In this document: positions 32,819-41,913 of the stretch, piece by piece
How positions within the stretch are numbered: position 1 is the stretch's first letter
Layout of the letters: the number at the start of each line of letters is the position of its first letter
Origin: Lachnospiraceae bacterium
Lineage (GTDB): Bacteria > Bacillota > Clostridia > Lachnospirales > Lachnospiraceae
Direction of reading: 5' to 3'
DNA length: 64,000 bases
Assembly: GCA_022764465.1 (NCBI GenBank)
Contig: JALERL010000037.1
Coordinates: 16,919 to 80,918, forward strand
Position numbers and translations under genes: made by a program
The notes under the pieces: model-generated
What the model saw: only the letters and a program-made list of their open reading frames with translations
What the model was told of the DNA's origin: nothing
The model's database searches: none

Positions 32819-33877
32819 TTACGCAAGATAGTTCTTCAAAAATGCGATCAGTGCATCCATCTCTGCATCCGTACCGATCGAAATACGAAGATAATTGCGG
32901 ATACGCTCCGGATGCGTAAAGTGGCGGACATAAATATTCTGCTCTCTGAGTGCACCCATCAGTTCTTCTGCGGAAACCTTTGGATGGGAAGCGAAGATAA
33001 AGTTACTCTTCGAATCGCCAAACACAAATCCGAGTGCTGCTAATTCCTTCTTCGTCCGTTCTCTGGTTGCAATAATCTTATTCCGTGTCTCATCAAAATA
33101 TGCCCGGTCTGCCAATGCTGCTGCACCTGCTGCAAGCGTAAGCTGATTCATCGTATAGGAATTAAAGGAATACTTCACATCATTCATATAACGGATCAGC
33201 TTGGGCTGTGCCATGGCATATCCGATACGCATTCCTGCAAGGGAACGGGACTTCGAGAACGTCTGTACCACGATCAGATTGTCGTACTTTTCGATCAAAG
33301 GCAATGCAGATACTCCGCCAAAATCAATATATGCTTCATCCACAACCACGATCACATCCGGATTCGCCTGAATGATATCCTCGATCTCGGAAAGCTCCAT
33401 GATAATACCTGTCGGCGCATTCGGATTCGGGAAGATCACACCTCCGTTTTCCTTGTAATAATCACTCTTATTGATCGTAAAATCATCATTAAGCGGCTGT
33501 ACCTCATATGGAACCCGGAATTCATCTGCCCACACATCATAAAACGAATAGGTAATATCCGGGAAAAAGATTGGCTTATCTGAGTTAAAGAAGGTCAGAT
33601 AGATCATCGCAAGTACATCATCCGATCCAACACCTACAAAGATATTCTCCGGCTTTAAACCATACTCTGCTGCTAATGCATCCACTAAGATCTTTGCCGT
33701 CGGGTCCGGATATAATCTTAACCGGTCTGTGTCAAAGCTTTTGATCGCATCGACAACACCCGGTGCAGGTGGATACGGATTCTCATTGGTATTTAACTTT
33801 ATCATATCTGGCTGATTCGGCTGTTCACCCGGTACATACGGAACAACCTTTCGTATATTTTTCTCCCAAGCTTTCAT
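32819..33877 (-). CDS. hisC: Histidinol-phosphate aminotransferase
   Basis: PLP-dependent enzyme of 352 residues converting imidazole-acetol phosphate to histidinol phosphate in histidine synthesis. Seen: KLNTNENPYPP at the N-terminus, the VVDEAYIDF Asp that binds the pyridine ring, the Schiff-base Lys in TFSKSRSLAG and MRIGYA, and YLRISIGT near the end. No other his gene is adjacent, so hisC is displaced from any his operon; a broader aromatic aminotransferase activity is possible. Confidence 0.93.
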   Translation of the reverse strand: MKAWEKNIRKVVPYVPGEQPNQPDMIKLNTNENPYPPAPGVVDAIKSFDTDRLRLYPDPTAKILVDALAAEYGLKPENIFVGVGSDDVLAMIYLTFFNSDKPIFFPDITYSFYDVWADEFRVPYEVQPLNDDFTINKSDYYKENGGVIFPNPNAPTGIIMELSEIEDIIQANPDVIVVVDEAYIDFGGVSALPLIEKYDNLIVVQTFSKSRSLAGMRIGYAMAQPKLIRYMNDVKYSFNSYTMNQLTLAAGAAALADRAYFDETRNKIIATRERTKKELAALGFVFGDSKSNFIFASHPKVSAEELMGALREQNIYVRHFTHPERIRNYLRISIGTDAEMDALIAFLKNYLA

Positions 33878-33959
33878 TTACATTCAAACCTGTGTTTTAC
33901 ACACTTTTCCTTTCCTATACTATTCACAACTTTACTACATTTATCCGGTAAAGTAAAGA

Positions 33960-33990
33960 ATAAGCACACAGTTTTTCGCTGTGTGCTTAT
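33960..33990 (-). terminator. Terminator of the galKT operon
   Basis: A perfect 12-bp stem, ATAAGCACACAG with CTGTGTGCTTAT, around a 7-base loop, followed on the minus strand by TCTTTACTTT. It lies just after the galT stop and before the hisC start region. Confidence 0.8.
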
Positions 33991-34007
33991 CTGTGCTTCG
34001 TATGTAT

Positions 34008-35540
34008 TTACTGATTTACCGCATCGATAAAACGTGCAAAACCGGCACGTCCTGCTTCGTCACATTTGTATACGCCGGCATCCTTTAATACCTCACAAAA
34101 GACCAGTCCGATCTCCTTGTGTAAAATATCATCGATATTATCCGGTGTAATGTTCTCATACTTTGGAAGGAACTCTTCTACCCAGTCTGCATGCTTTTCA
34201 AGTGCAGGATTACTTCTTAAGTCATCTCCGTTTAAGACGGCTTCCTTTAATGCTGCCATCTCATCCTTTAATCTTGCCGGAAGAACTGCTAATCCCATAA
34301 CCTCGATCAGTCCGATGTTCTCTTTTTTGATATGGTGCAACTTTGCATGTGGATGATAGACTCCAAGCGGATGCTCTGCCGTTGTAATGTTATTCCGAAG
34401 TACCAGATCAAGTTCAAATGCATCGCCACGTTTTCTTGCGATCGGTGTGATCGTATTGTGCGGCTCTCCATCCGTCTCGGCATAGACAAAGGACTGTTCA
34501 TCCGTATAACCACGCCAGCAGGTCAGGATCTTGTCTGCAAGTTCGATCAGTCTGTCTGTATCTGCTCCGCTTAAGCGGATTACGGACATCGGCCATTTTA
34601 CGATTCCTGCCTTGATATCTTCGAATCCTGCAAATGTAACTTCCTTTTCGATCGGAGCCTTTGCCATTGCAAATTCATAATGACCGCCCTGGAAGTGATC
34701 GTGGCTTAAGATCGATCCACCTACGATCGGCAGATCGGCATTTGATCCGACAAAGTAATGTGGGAACTGTTTTACAAAGTCAAGCAGCTTTCCAAAGGTC
34801 GCACGCTCGATCTTCATCGGTGTATGCTTCGCATTAAACACGATACAATGCTCATTATAGTAGACATACGGGGAATACTGCATAAACCAGTCACTGTGAT
34901 TGATCGTCACCGGAATAATTCTGTGATTCTGTCTTGCCGGATGATTGATCCGTCCTGCATATCCCTCATTCTCCTTACACAGCAGGCACTTCGGATAACC
35001 GCTCTGCTTTGCAAGCTTTGCTGCTGCAATCGCCTTCGGGTCTTTCTCAGGCTTAGAAAGATTGATCGTAATATCTAAGTCACCGTACTCGGTATCTGCC
35101 GTCCACTTCAGATCCTTTTTCACACGATACCGTCTGATATAATCACTGTCACGGCTTAACTTATAAAAATAATCGGTAGCATCAACCGGATTCTTCTCGT
35201 ATAACCGGTAAAACTTTTTCCGTACATCCGATGGACGCTCCACGAGTAATCCCATGATCTTCGTATCAAAAAGATCCCGGTATACCACGCTGTTTTCTTC
35301 GATCAGTTCATGCTCACAGGCATAATCCAAAAGATCCTTTAAGATGCCCTCTAAGGCATCCTCTGCCTGCTGCTGATCCATCTTCGGTCTGTCTGCCCAG
35401 CTGCTTTCGATCTCTTCCTCAATCTCATCTAGAGCAAAAAGCTCTAACAGACGGTTGATCGTATAGCGTCTGTCCTCCGGCTCGATCAGTCCGGTAGCTT
35501 CTGCATAATCCGTCAGTGCTAAAATAGACTCCTGTACCAT
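34008..35540 (-). CDS. galT: UDP-glucose--hexose-1-phosphate uridylyltransferase, class II
   Basis: Leloir-pathway enzyme of 510 residues exchanging UMP between UDP-glucose and galactose 1-phosphate. The length, the N-terminal helical part and the region ILSHDHFQGGHYEFAM mark the class II GalT of Firmicutes. CLLC near residue 195 and NHPARQNHRIIPV are further conserved elements. It follows galK with a 17-base gap, forming a galK-galT operon ended by the hairpin at 33960. No galE or galactose transporter is visible next to it. Confidence 0.95.
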   Translation of the reverse strand: MVQESILALTDYAEATGLIEPEDRRYTINRLLELFALDEIEEEIESSWADRPKMDQQQAEDALEGILKDLLDYACEHELIEENSVVYRDLFDTKIMGLLVERPSDVRKKFYRLYEKNPVDATDYFYKLSRDSDYIRRYRVKKDLKWTADTEYGDLDITINLSKPEKDPKAIAAAKLAKQSGYPKCLLCKENEGYAGRINHPARQNHRIIPVTINHSDWFMQYSPYVYYNEHCIVFNAKHTPMKIERATFGKLLDFVKQFPHYFVGSNADLPIVGGSILSHDHFQGGHYEFAMAKAPIEKEVTFAGFEDIKAGIVKWPMSVIRLSGADTDRLIELADKILTCWRGYTDEQSFVYAETDGEPHNTITPIARKRGDAFELDLVLRNNITTAEHPLGVYHPHAKLHHIKKENIGLIEVMGLAVLPARLKDEMAALKEAVLNGDDLRSNPALEKHADWVEEFLPKYENITPDNIDDILHKEIGLVFCEVLKDAGVYKCDEAGRAGFARFIDAVNQ

Positions 35541-35557
35541 AATGCTCCACCTTCTTT

Positions 35558-36721
35558 CTATAATCTTACCGGACCGTCACCGATCTCTACTACATAGAAA
35601 TCAGCCGCGTAACCGATCTTTGCTTCATATGCTGCTCCAACCTTTGCAATAAAGTTATCGACTGCATCATCTTCTACGATACTTACGGTACAGCCACCAA
35701 AGCCTGCACCGGTCATACGTGAACCGATCACGCCCTCTACCTTCCATGCTTCCTCCACTAAGGTATCCAGTTCCACACCGGTTACCTCGTAATCATCACG
35801 CAGGGATACATGGGATTCATTCATCAGCTTTCCAAACTTTGTAATATCATTCTGTTTTAAGGCATCTACTGCCTGGATCGTTCTCTGGTTCTCATAGACG
35901 GCATGCTTTGCACGTTTTCTGCATACTTCATCGGTAATGGCATCCTGATGCTCTTCGAATTCTTCGATTGTAAGATCACCAAGACTGTTAATATCGATCA
36001 CTTCCTGAAGCTGTGCAAGTGCCTTTTCGCATTCACTGCGTCTCTCATTATACTTTGAATCACCCAGTCCACGCTTTTTATTGCTGCATGAGATTACGAT
36101 CTTTGCATTTTTCAAGCGGATCGGTGCATACTCAAACTGTAAGGTTGCAGTATCTAAGAAAATTGCATGCTCTGCCTTTCCCATTGCGATTGCAAACTGA
36201 TCCATGATACCACAGTTGACACCGTTGAACTTGTTCTCGGAATACTGACCGATCAGTGCCAGATCCTGATTCGTCACTTCAAAACCGAACAGATCCCGTA
36301 AAATAAATCCTGTTAATACCTCTACGGAAGCGGAAGAAGATAATCCGGAACCATTTGGGATATTTCCAAATAACAGCAGATCGAATCCGCTATCCGGCTG
36401 CATGCCCTTCTCCTGGAACGCCCAGATCACTCCCTTTGGATAATTCGTCCAGTCTGCTTCCTTCTCCGGCTTTAATCCCTCAATGGATGACTCTAATACG
36501 CCAAGCTGCTCAAAGTTCATGGAATAAAAACGAAGCTTGTTATCCGTACGTTTTCTGGCAATTCCATAGGTACCGATCGTCAATGCACATGGGAAAACAT
36601 GTCCTCCGTTATAATCGGTATGCTCACCGATCAGATTCACACGTCCCGGTGCAAAATAGGCACGGATATCGCCTCCTTTGCCAAACAGCTCCTCGAACTT
36701 CTCAATTAACCTCTTTTCCAT
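35558..36721 (-). CDS. galK: Galactokinase
   Basis: Phosphorylates galactose at C1, first committed step of the Leloir pathway; 387 residues. GHMP kinase features: PGRVNLIGEHTDYNGGHV (galactokinase signature), the ATP loop GSGLSSSASVEV, and the C-terminal GAGFGGCTVSI. The catalytic Asp lies in GIMDQFA. First gene of the galKT operon; GGAGA lies upstream of the ATG. Confidence 0.97.
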   Translation of the reverse strand: MEKRLIEKFEELFGKGGDIRAYFAPGRVNLIGEHTDYNGGHVFPCALTIGTYGIARKRTDNKLRFYSMNFEQLGVLESSIEGLKPEKEADWTNYPKGVIWAFQEKGMQPDSGFDLLLFGNIPNGSGLSSSASVEVLTGFILRDLFGFEVTNQDLALIGQYSENKFNGVNCGIMDQFAIAMGKAEHAIFLDTATLQFEYAPIRLKNAKIVISCSNKKRGLGDSKYNERRSECEKALAQLQEVIDINSLGDLTIEEFEEHQDAITDEVCRKRAKHAVYENQRTIQAVDALKQNDITKFGKLMNESHVSLRDDYEVTGVELDTLVEEAWKVEGVIGSRMTGAGFGGCTVSIVEDDAVDNFIAKVGAAYEAKIGYAADFYVVEIGDGPVRL

Positions 36722-36876
36722 ACAGCTTCTCCTTTCTTACCCACCGTTTCTGCAACATGATTGCAAATTTATCTTTATTTACATTATACTTCGTATCTTG
36801 ATATTTTCAATAAGTCAGCCTGTGTTAGCAACATTTCAGAAATACATTTGCAACATTTTTACATGTTATGGAATAA

Positions 36877-38706
36877 CTAGCGGAAGAAGCCGATTGCCTC
36901 CTTTAACTGCTCTGCAATCTCGTCTAAGCTCTTCGCAGAAGCTGCCAGTCCGCTGATATTCGAATCCAGATCCTGCATCGATGCATTCGTCTCCTGCGTC
37001 GAAGCTGCATTCTCCTCCGAAATCGCAGAAAGATTACTTACGACATCATTGACACGGTTCTTTGATTCATCACAGACATCTGCACGCTCTTTTACCTTGG
37101 CAATATCCTGCTCCGTAGTGATGATGCGCTCATTGACGATCCGGAACTTCTCTCTTGTCTCCTGTAACTTCTCCTGCTGTTCTGCGGTAAGACTTGATAC
37201 ATTACCCATGATCTCTACCATCTCTTCCGACTCCTGGATCAGGGTGTTGATAATCTCTTCAATACTTGCAGCGGATTCACTCGACTGTTCCGCTAACTTC
37301 TTGATCTCATCTGCTACCACTGCAAATCCCTTTCCGGCTTCTCCGGCACGGGCTGCTTCAATGTTTGCATTCAGACTGAGCAGATTCGTCTGGGATGCAA
37401 TATTTGTGATCAGTTCCGTTGCATCCTTGATCTTTTGTACCGAATCGTAGGTCTTCTGGATCTGTCCTGCAACCTGTCTGATCGCGGTCGTAGTCTGGTC
37501 ATTGGACGCATTTAATTCCTGCATGATATCTGCGGAGTTCTGACCTGCCTGCTTCATCTCCTGTGACAGATTCCGGATCTGTTCTAGTTCTTCATTCATC
37601 TTGCCAAGCACTTCATCCATCGTCTCGACTTCTCTGGTTGCATTCTCAATCTCTTCCGCCTGTGAAACAGCTCCCTTTGAGATTCCATCCACTGCCTGAC
37701 TGATGCCATCCGATACCTGGTTACTACGTGCTGCCATCTCATTAACATTATGACCTGCGGTTGCGATCTGGTCGGAGGATGATTTAATCTCACCAACAAT
37801 ATGATCCATCGATTTTTGCAGATGCTCCATGCTTCGTCCCAGTTCTCCCATCTCATCCGGCATTGCTAAGACATCCTGACTTACTTCAAACTGTAAGTCA
37901 CCATCTGCAAACTTCGTCAGATTATCACTGACACTCTGGATCGGCTTTAAGATTCTTCTTGCTGCCCTGCGGCTTAAAATAATACAGATAATACACATCA
38001 ATACCGTAATGGCACTCTGAATATAAATATTCTGATAGTAGATTCCCCGGATATAACCGTTGGCATATGCCTTTGCTTCCTCAATATCATCTACATAATT
38101 ACCGGTTGTTACCACCCAGTTCCATTTATCAAAGCCCTGGGAGTATGCAATCTTTGGAGCAACCGTCTTTCCATCCGACTTGGTAAAATAGAATTCATTG
38201 TATCCACCGCCTTCGGATGCACTCTTTAAAATATTCTGGATGATCATGACACCATTCTGATCCTCTAAGTTCTTACGGTTCGTACCTTCCTTATCCGTTA
38301 GAATCGGATGCATGACCAGATTATAATCCGTATCATCGATCCAGAAGTAACCGTCTCCGATACCGTCTCCGTCAAGGTCTTCGCCATAACGCATACCACG
38401 TACGACTTCCTTGGCGCTTTCCTTTGCTTCTTCCTCGGTCATCTCCCCTTTATCCGCCATATCTGAATAAGTCTGTAAAACAGAAACGGCTGTCTCTACC
38501 TGCGCCTTGATCTGATCATTATACCCCTGATCTGCCGCATCTTCATATTCCCTCATAGCAATATTCTGCATCCGCAGCATTCCACTGATACCGACTCCTC
38601 CGATCGTCATCACACCAACCATGGACATGCCTACACACACCAGCAGAACCATCTTCCTTACAGACATTCTCTTTTTTCCTTTTTCACTCTTTGTGTCTTT
38701 CTTCAT
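36877..38706 (-). CDS. Methyl-accepting chemotaxis protein with single Cache domain
   Basis: Transmembrane chemoreceptor of 609 residues. Two membrane spans (about 19-42 and 226-246) flank an extracellular single Cache domain ([16 protein letters not shown], then GGGYNEFYF), followed by HAMP and a long cytoplasmic signalling domain with the hairpin tip [20 protein letters not shown]. Single Cache domains of this type often bind short carboxylates. No C-terminal CheR tether is visible. GGGAGGAA lies upstream. The long upstream gap holds a full copy of the structured repeat, so the leader could carry it if transcription starts beyond 38970. Confidence 0.93.
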   Translation of the reverse strand: MKKDTKSEKGKKRMSVRKMVLLVCVGMSMVGVMTIGGVGISGMLRMQNIAMREYEDAADQGYNDQIKAQVETAVSVLQTYSDMADKGEMTEEEAKESAKEVVRGMRYGEDLDGDGIGDGYFWIDDTDYNLVMHPILTDKEGTNRKNLEDQNGVMIIQNILKSASEGGGYNEFYFTKSDGKTVAPKIAYSQGFDKWNWVVTTGNYVDDIEEAKAYANGYIRGIYYQNIYIQSAITVLMCIICIILSRRAARRILKPIQSVSDNLTKFADGDLQFEVSQDVLAMPDEMGELGRSMEHLQKSMDHIVGEIKSSSDQIATAGHNVNEMAARSNQVSDGISQAVDGISKGAVSQAEEIENATREVETMDEVLGKMNEELEQIRNLSQEMKQAGQNSADIMQELNASNDQTTTAIRQVAGQIQKTYDSVQKIKDATELITNIASQTNLLSLNANIEAARAGEAGKGFAVVADEIKKLAEQSSESAASIEEIINTLIQESEEMVEIMGNVSSLTAEQQEKLQETREKFRIVNERIITTEQDIAKVKERADVCDESKNRVNDVVSNLSAISEENAASTQETNASMQDLDSNISGLAASAKSLDEIAEQLKEAIGFFR

Positions 38707-38770
38707 CTTTCTATTCCTCCCACTTCACATAACTGCCATGAAATCCATGCAGACATGCTGCATTTCAAAT

Positions 38771-38927
38771 AAAATAAAGTGTGCGCTTGCCGCACACTCT
38801 CGCGCCAGAGCGGATGCATCGCATAATCTTCCACTCCGCGAGGTGCGCATCTTGCGATCAAGCATACGTGCTTGATTACTTACTTTTACTGTATAGGAAT
38901 TCCAACGGAATTTCCTATACAGTAAAA
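38771..38927. repeat. Structured dispersed repeat, full copy 1
   Basis: About 157 bp, roughly 90 percent alike to 63314-63463 over the first 110 bases. It has serial hairpins: GTGTGCG/CGCACAC, a GC-rich centre with GGATGCATCGC and CCGCGAGG, ATCAAGCATACGTGCTTGAT, and a long right-hand stem (38884-38927) around TTCC-AAC-GGAA. Right-stem base pairs differ between the copies in a compensated way. No open reading frame of note. It lies between the chemoreceptor start and the L,D-transpeptidase stop. Confidence 0.85.
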
Positions 38928-38993
38928 CAGTATGTGATATTGTACAATCGTCCGCATATCACAGACATCTGTATTATACCACATACTGTTTTT
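38928..38993 (-). terminator. Probable terminator of the L,D-transpeptidase gene
   Basis: CAGTATGTG (38928 on) pairs with CACATACTG (near 38990), with an inner TGTGATAT/ATATCACA helix. On the minus strand it is followed by TTTTACTG. It sits about 45 bases after the transpeptidase stop codon and adjoins the repeat. On the plus strand it runs into TTTTTGATG. Confidence 0.55.
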
Positions 38994-39035
38994 GATGTAT
39001 ATTTTTTGACCTTCTCTTAAGAAAATCTTATAATT

Positions 39036-40871
39036 TTAGGATTCTGTTAATGCCTTATAATCACTCTCTGCTTTTTCAAGATCCGCATAATTCGATACAT
39101 AGGCCTTTGCCATGTCAGACAATCCATCATAAGCACTTCTCGCCGCTTCGATTCCTGCCTTACTGTCCTTCGTAACCGTACCAAGCCCTGCGATCTGATT
39201 AATCACTGCCTGCGCCTGCATCTGCGCATCCGTCTGTGCCTGCTGTTCTGCTGCCTGCTGCTGTAACTGTGCATAGGCTGCTTCTGCTGCGGTAAGGATG
39301 TCCAGATTCTTGACATAGCTCTTTGCCGTGTCATCTAAGGCATCATAGGAAGCTCTGGCTGCTGTGATCGCCGGTTCACTTTCTATGGTTACGTCTCCGA
39401 TCGCTTTAATAGCTGCATCCGTTGCCGCTGCCGCATCTTGTGCGATTCCTTTGGCACTCTCTGTTCCCGGAAGCTCATAGACAAGGACCGGATAGCCCGC
39501 TTCGATATTTTCAAATATCGTCTTTGCCACACTTGCCGGAAGGTTCACACAACCATGGGAACCATTCCGCTTATAGATACTGCCACCAAAGTCACTTCTC
39601 CAGGTTGCATCATGCATTCCGACATCATTACAATATGGCATCCAGTAAGTCACCTTGGATTCATATCCCGGTCCACGAAGTGTTGCATCCTTCTGCTTAT
39701 AAGTTACTGCATAGGCACCAACCGGTGTATTATGCCCCTTTGAAATATCACCCGATACAAAATCAGAATCTACCAACAGGGAACCGTTCTTATAAAAGTA
39801 CAGATGCTGTGCCGTAAGATTGATCTCTACATAGGTATTGCCGTAATCATGCTCTCCGTGACTGTTTGCCGTCTGTGCATAAACCGGCTCACGCTCTACA
39901 TCCTCTCCGGCTTCAAGATCTGCTAAGATCATCTCTTTTTCCGCATCATTATCAATCTTCCAGCCATAATCCCCTCCCTGGATGGAAACGGTCTGTCCAT
40001 AGGAAGTATCTAAGGATCTTTGACGGTATACCGTATTATATTTTTTCGCCAATCCCTTGACATATTCCGCTACCGCAGCCTCATCAATGGAAACCTCTGC
40101 CTTATCATCCACAGAAAGCCAGTTATGGATCTCTTCGGCATCTAATTTTTCCACATTATCGTCCACATCATATGTAATCGTAACATTCACATACCGGTTC
40201 ATCTTCTCCTGGGCTGCTACTAACTCCTTCGACTCACTGGTGATGGCAGGATCTTCATAACAGCCTTCCTCAGACAGATCTAAGCTCTCTTTTAACTCCG
40301 AAACCGCCGTTCCTGCCTCTTCGATCAGCTTATCCCGGTTGATCTGTGTTCCATATACCTCCGGAATGATCTGATAACCATCCTGCGTATACTCTGAGAT
40401 CTTTGCATTTTCTGACTGTTTCTGACCTTCCTGCTTCATACAGTCTAATGCATCGATTACTGCATCTAACTTTTCTTCATCATAGGTGATCACTGCATCG
40501 GTGCTCAGATTCTGTCCCACAATCAGATAATACGGCCAAGCAAATGCATTCTGCTTTTTTAACATATCCTGCACTTCTCCATGAAAAGACGGTGCAAGAT
40601 CAATATCTGCGCCTTTGATCTTCTCGGTCTGATCCTCACGCTCGTTCAGCACTAACTCATAGCCCTTCATCTCTTCCGCGATCTTCTCTTCCGTCTTTGC
40701 TGCCGATGCCCCCGATACGGACACATGATTTACCATCGTATGAAAACAAAAATGTTTCTGAAAATATACTGCAAACACCAGATACACTGCCAGCAACACA
40801 AGTAAAACAGTAAGGATACTGACTCCTGCGATCCACTTTCCGGAATGACCGGATACTTTCTCTTTTTTCAT
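39036..40871 (-). CDS. L,D-transpeptidase (YkuD domain) with C-terminal repeats
   Basis: Cell-wall cross-linking enzyme of 611 residues. One N-terminal membrane anchor (WIAGVSILTVLLVLLAVYLV, about 13-33), a putative peptidoglycan-binding region of the PG_binding_4 type (about 60-300), then the YkuD catalytic domain with VGMHDA and the active-site motif RNGSHGCVNLP. The last 150 residues hold two similar helical repeats, each with I-AAR-YD-L-D-AK-YV-N spaced alike, separated by a Gln/Ala-rich linker. Makes 3-3 peptidoglycan links or attaches proteins. AGAGGA lies upstream. Confidence 0.92.
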   Translation of the reverse strand: MKKEKVSGHSGKWIAGVSILTVLLVLLAVYLVFAVYFQKHFCFHTMVNHVSVSGASAAKTEEKIAEEMKGYELVLNEREDQTEKIKGADIDLAPSFHGEVQDMLKKQNAFAWPYYLIVGQNLSTDAVITYDEEKLDAVIDALDCMKQEGQKQSENAKISEYTQDGYQIIPEVYGTQINRDKLIEEAGTAVSELKESLDLSEEGCYEDPAITSESKELVAAQEKMNRYVNVTITYDVDDNVEKLDAEEIHNWLSVDDKAEVSIDEAAVAEYVKGLAKKYNTVYRQRSLDTSYGQTVSIQGGDYGWKIDNDAEKEMILADLEAGEDVEREPVYAQTANSHGEHDYGNTYVEINLTAQHLYFYKNGSLLVDSDFVSGDISKGHNTPVGAYAVTYKQKDATLRGPGYESKVTYWMPYCNDVGMHDATWRSDFGGSIYKRNGSHGCVNLPASVAKTIFENIEAGYPVLVYELPGTESAKGIAQDAAAATDAAIKAIGDVTIESEPAITAARASYDALDDTAKSYVKNLDILTAAEAAYAQLQQQAAEQQAQTDAQMQAQAVINQIAGLGTVTKDSKAGIEAARSAYDGLSDMAKAYVSNYADLEKAESDYKALTES

Positions 40872-41064
40872 AATTTATCCTCTTTTTCTTTCTTTTCTCT
40901 GATTTCACTTTACTTATTATAGGTATGCACTTTTCTTTGTCAACCGAATCCGGAAAATGTAATATTTATTTAAAATCTTTATTGTCTAATTGCACAAACC
41001 GGCAAATAAAAGCAGATTGATTTATTAATTTTTTCCTAATTTTTTTAAAGTTCATGGAAATCCG

Positions 41065-41093
41065 TTGTTTCACAAAAAAGCATGTGCTATAAT
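41065..41093 (+). promoter_or_regulatory. Promoter of the PAP2 gene
   Basis: TTGTTT (41065-41070), 17 bases, then perfect TATAAT (41088-41093). Transcription would start near 41100 and the start codon is at 41145. The rest of the 273-base gap (40872-41064) is AT-rich; no other feature was found. Confidence 0.65.
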
Positions 41094-41144
41094 CCCACAA
41101 GAAACATATTCTAGTTAATATCATAGGTAAGGAAGGCGATTTTT

Positions 41145-41831
41145 TTGTTGCAGAAAGCAAAAAAAACAGCATTAGAACTGATCCAAAAATACAAACATGC
41201 CTGGGTGCTGCTCTACGTCTTGATCTATTTTCCATGGTTTCGTTATCTTGAGACACATGTTACCACCCAGTTTAATGTGATCCATATGAAGATCGATGAT
41301 TACATTCCGTTTATTGAATATTTTATTGTCCCTTATTTATTATGGTTTGGATACGTCGCTTATGCCGTTTTGTATTTCTTTTTTAAAAATAAAAATGACT
41401 ACTATAAGCTTTGTACCTTTCTGATCACAGGAATGACCATTTTTCTGATCGTTTCGACCCTCTACCCGAATGGTCAGCACTTACGGCCGCAGAGCTTTGC
41501 ACACGATAATATCTTTGTGACACTCGTCCAGTGGGTATATGAAACCGATACTCCGACGAATCTGTTTCCAAGCATCCATGTGTATAATTCGCTCGGTGTC
41601 CACTTTGCGATTATGAACAGTGAATGCTTTCGTAAGAATAAGCCGGTACGGATCACATCCTTCGTGCTGATGACGAGCATTATCTTAGCAACGATGTTCT
41701 TAAAACAGCATTCCGTATTCGATGTGATTACTGCATTCTTACTTGCGATCGTCATGTACTCTTTCGTCTATGGCAAAGGCTTCGCATTCAGCAGACAGAA
41801 GTCCTTTGAAGATCTTGCACATCATATTTAA
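41145..41831 (+). CDS. PAP2-family membrane phosphatase
   Basis: Integral membrane protein of 228 residues with about six hydrophobic helices. The phosphatase motifs are visible as FPSIHVYNSL (PSxH) and LKQHSVFDV (HxxxD). It may act on undecaprenyl-type or other lipid phosphates; the YPNGQHLRPQ loop resembles the branch related to inositolphosphotransferases. The start is TTG at 41145, or TTG at 41148, with GGAAGG 8 bases upstream; no ATG is available. Own promoter and strong terminator. Confidence 0.85.
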   Translation: MLQKAKKTALELIQKYKHAWVLLYVLIYFPWFRYLETHVTTQFNVIHMKIDDYIPFIEYFIVPYLLWFGYVAYAVLYFFFKNKNDYYKLCTFLITGMTIFLIVSTLYPNGQHLRPQSFAHDNIFVTLVQWVYETDTPTNLFPSIHVYNSLGVHFAIMNSECFRKNKPVRITSFVLMTSIILATMFLKQHSVFDVITAFLLAIVMYSFVYGKGFAFSRQKSFEDLAHHI

Positions 41832-41841
41832 TTATTTAATA

Positions 41842-41887
41842 AAACACCAGCGGTCGTCCGTATCTGGATCAACCGCTGGTGTTTTTG
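41842..41887. terminator. Terminator of the PAP2 gene, also facing nadE
   Basis: AAAACACCAGCGGT pairs with ACCGCTGGTGTTTTT around a 17-base loop, with T-runs on both strands, between the convergent PAP2 and nadE genes. Confidence 0.88.
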
Positions 41888-41913
41888 CTTCTCTATCTTC
41901 TATATAAGCTCCA

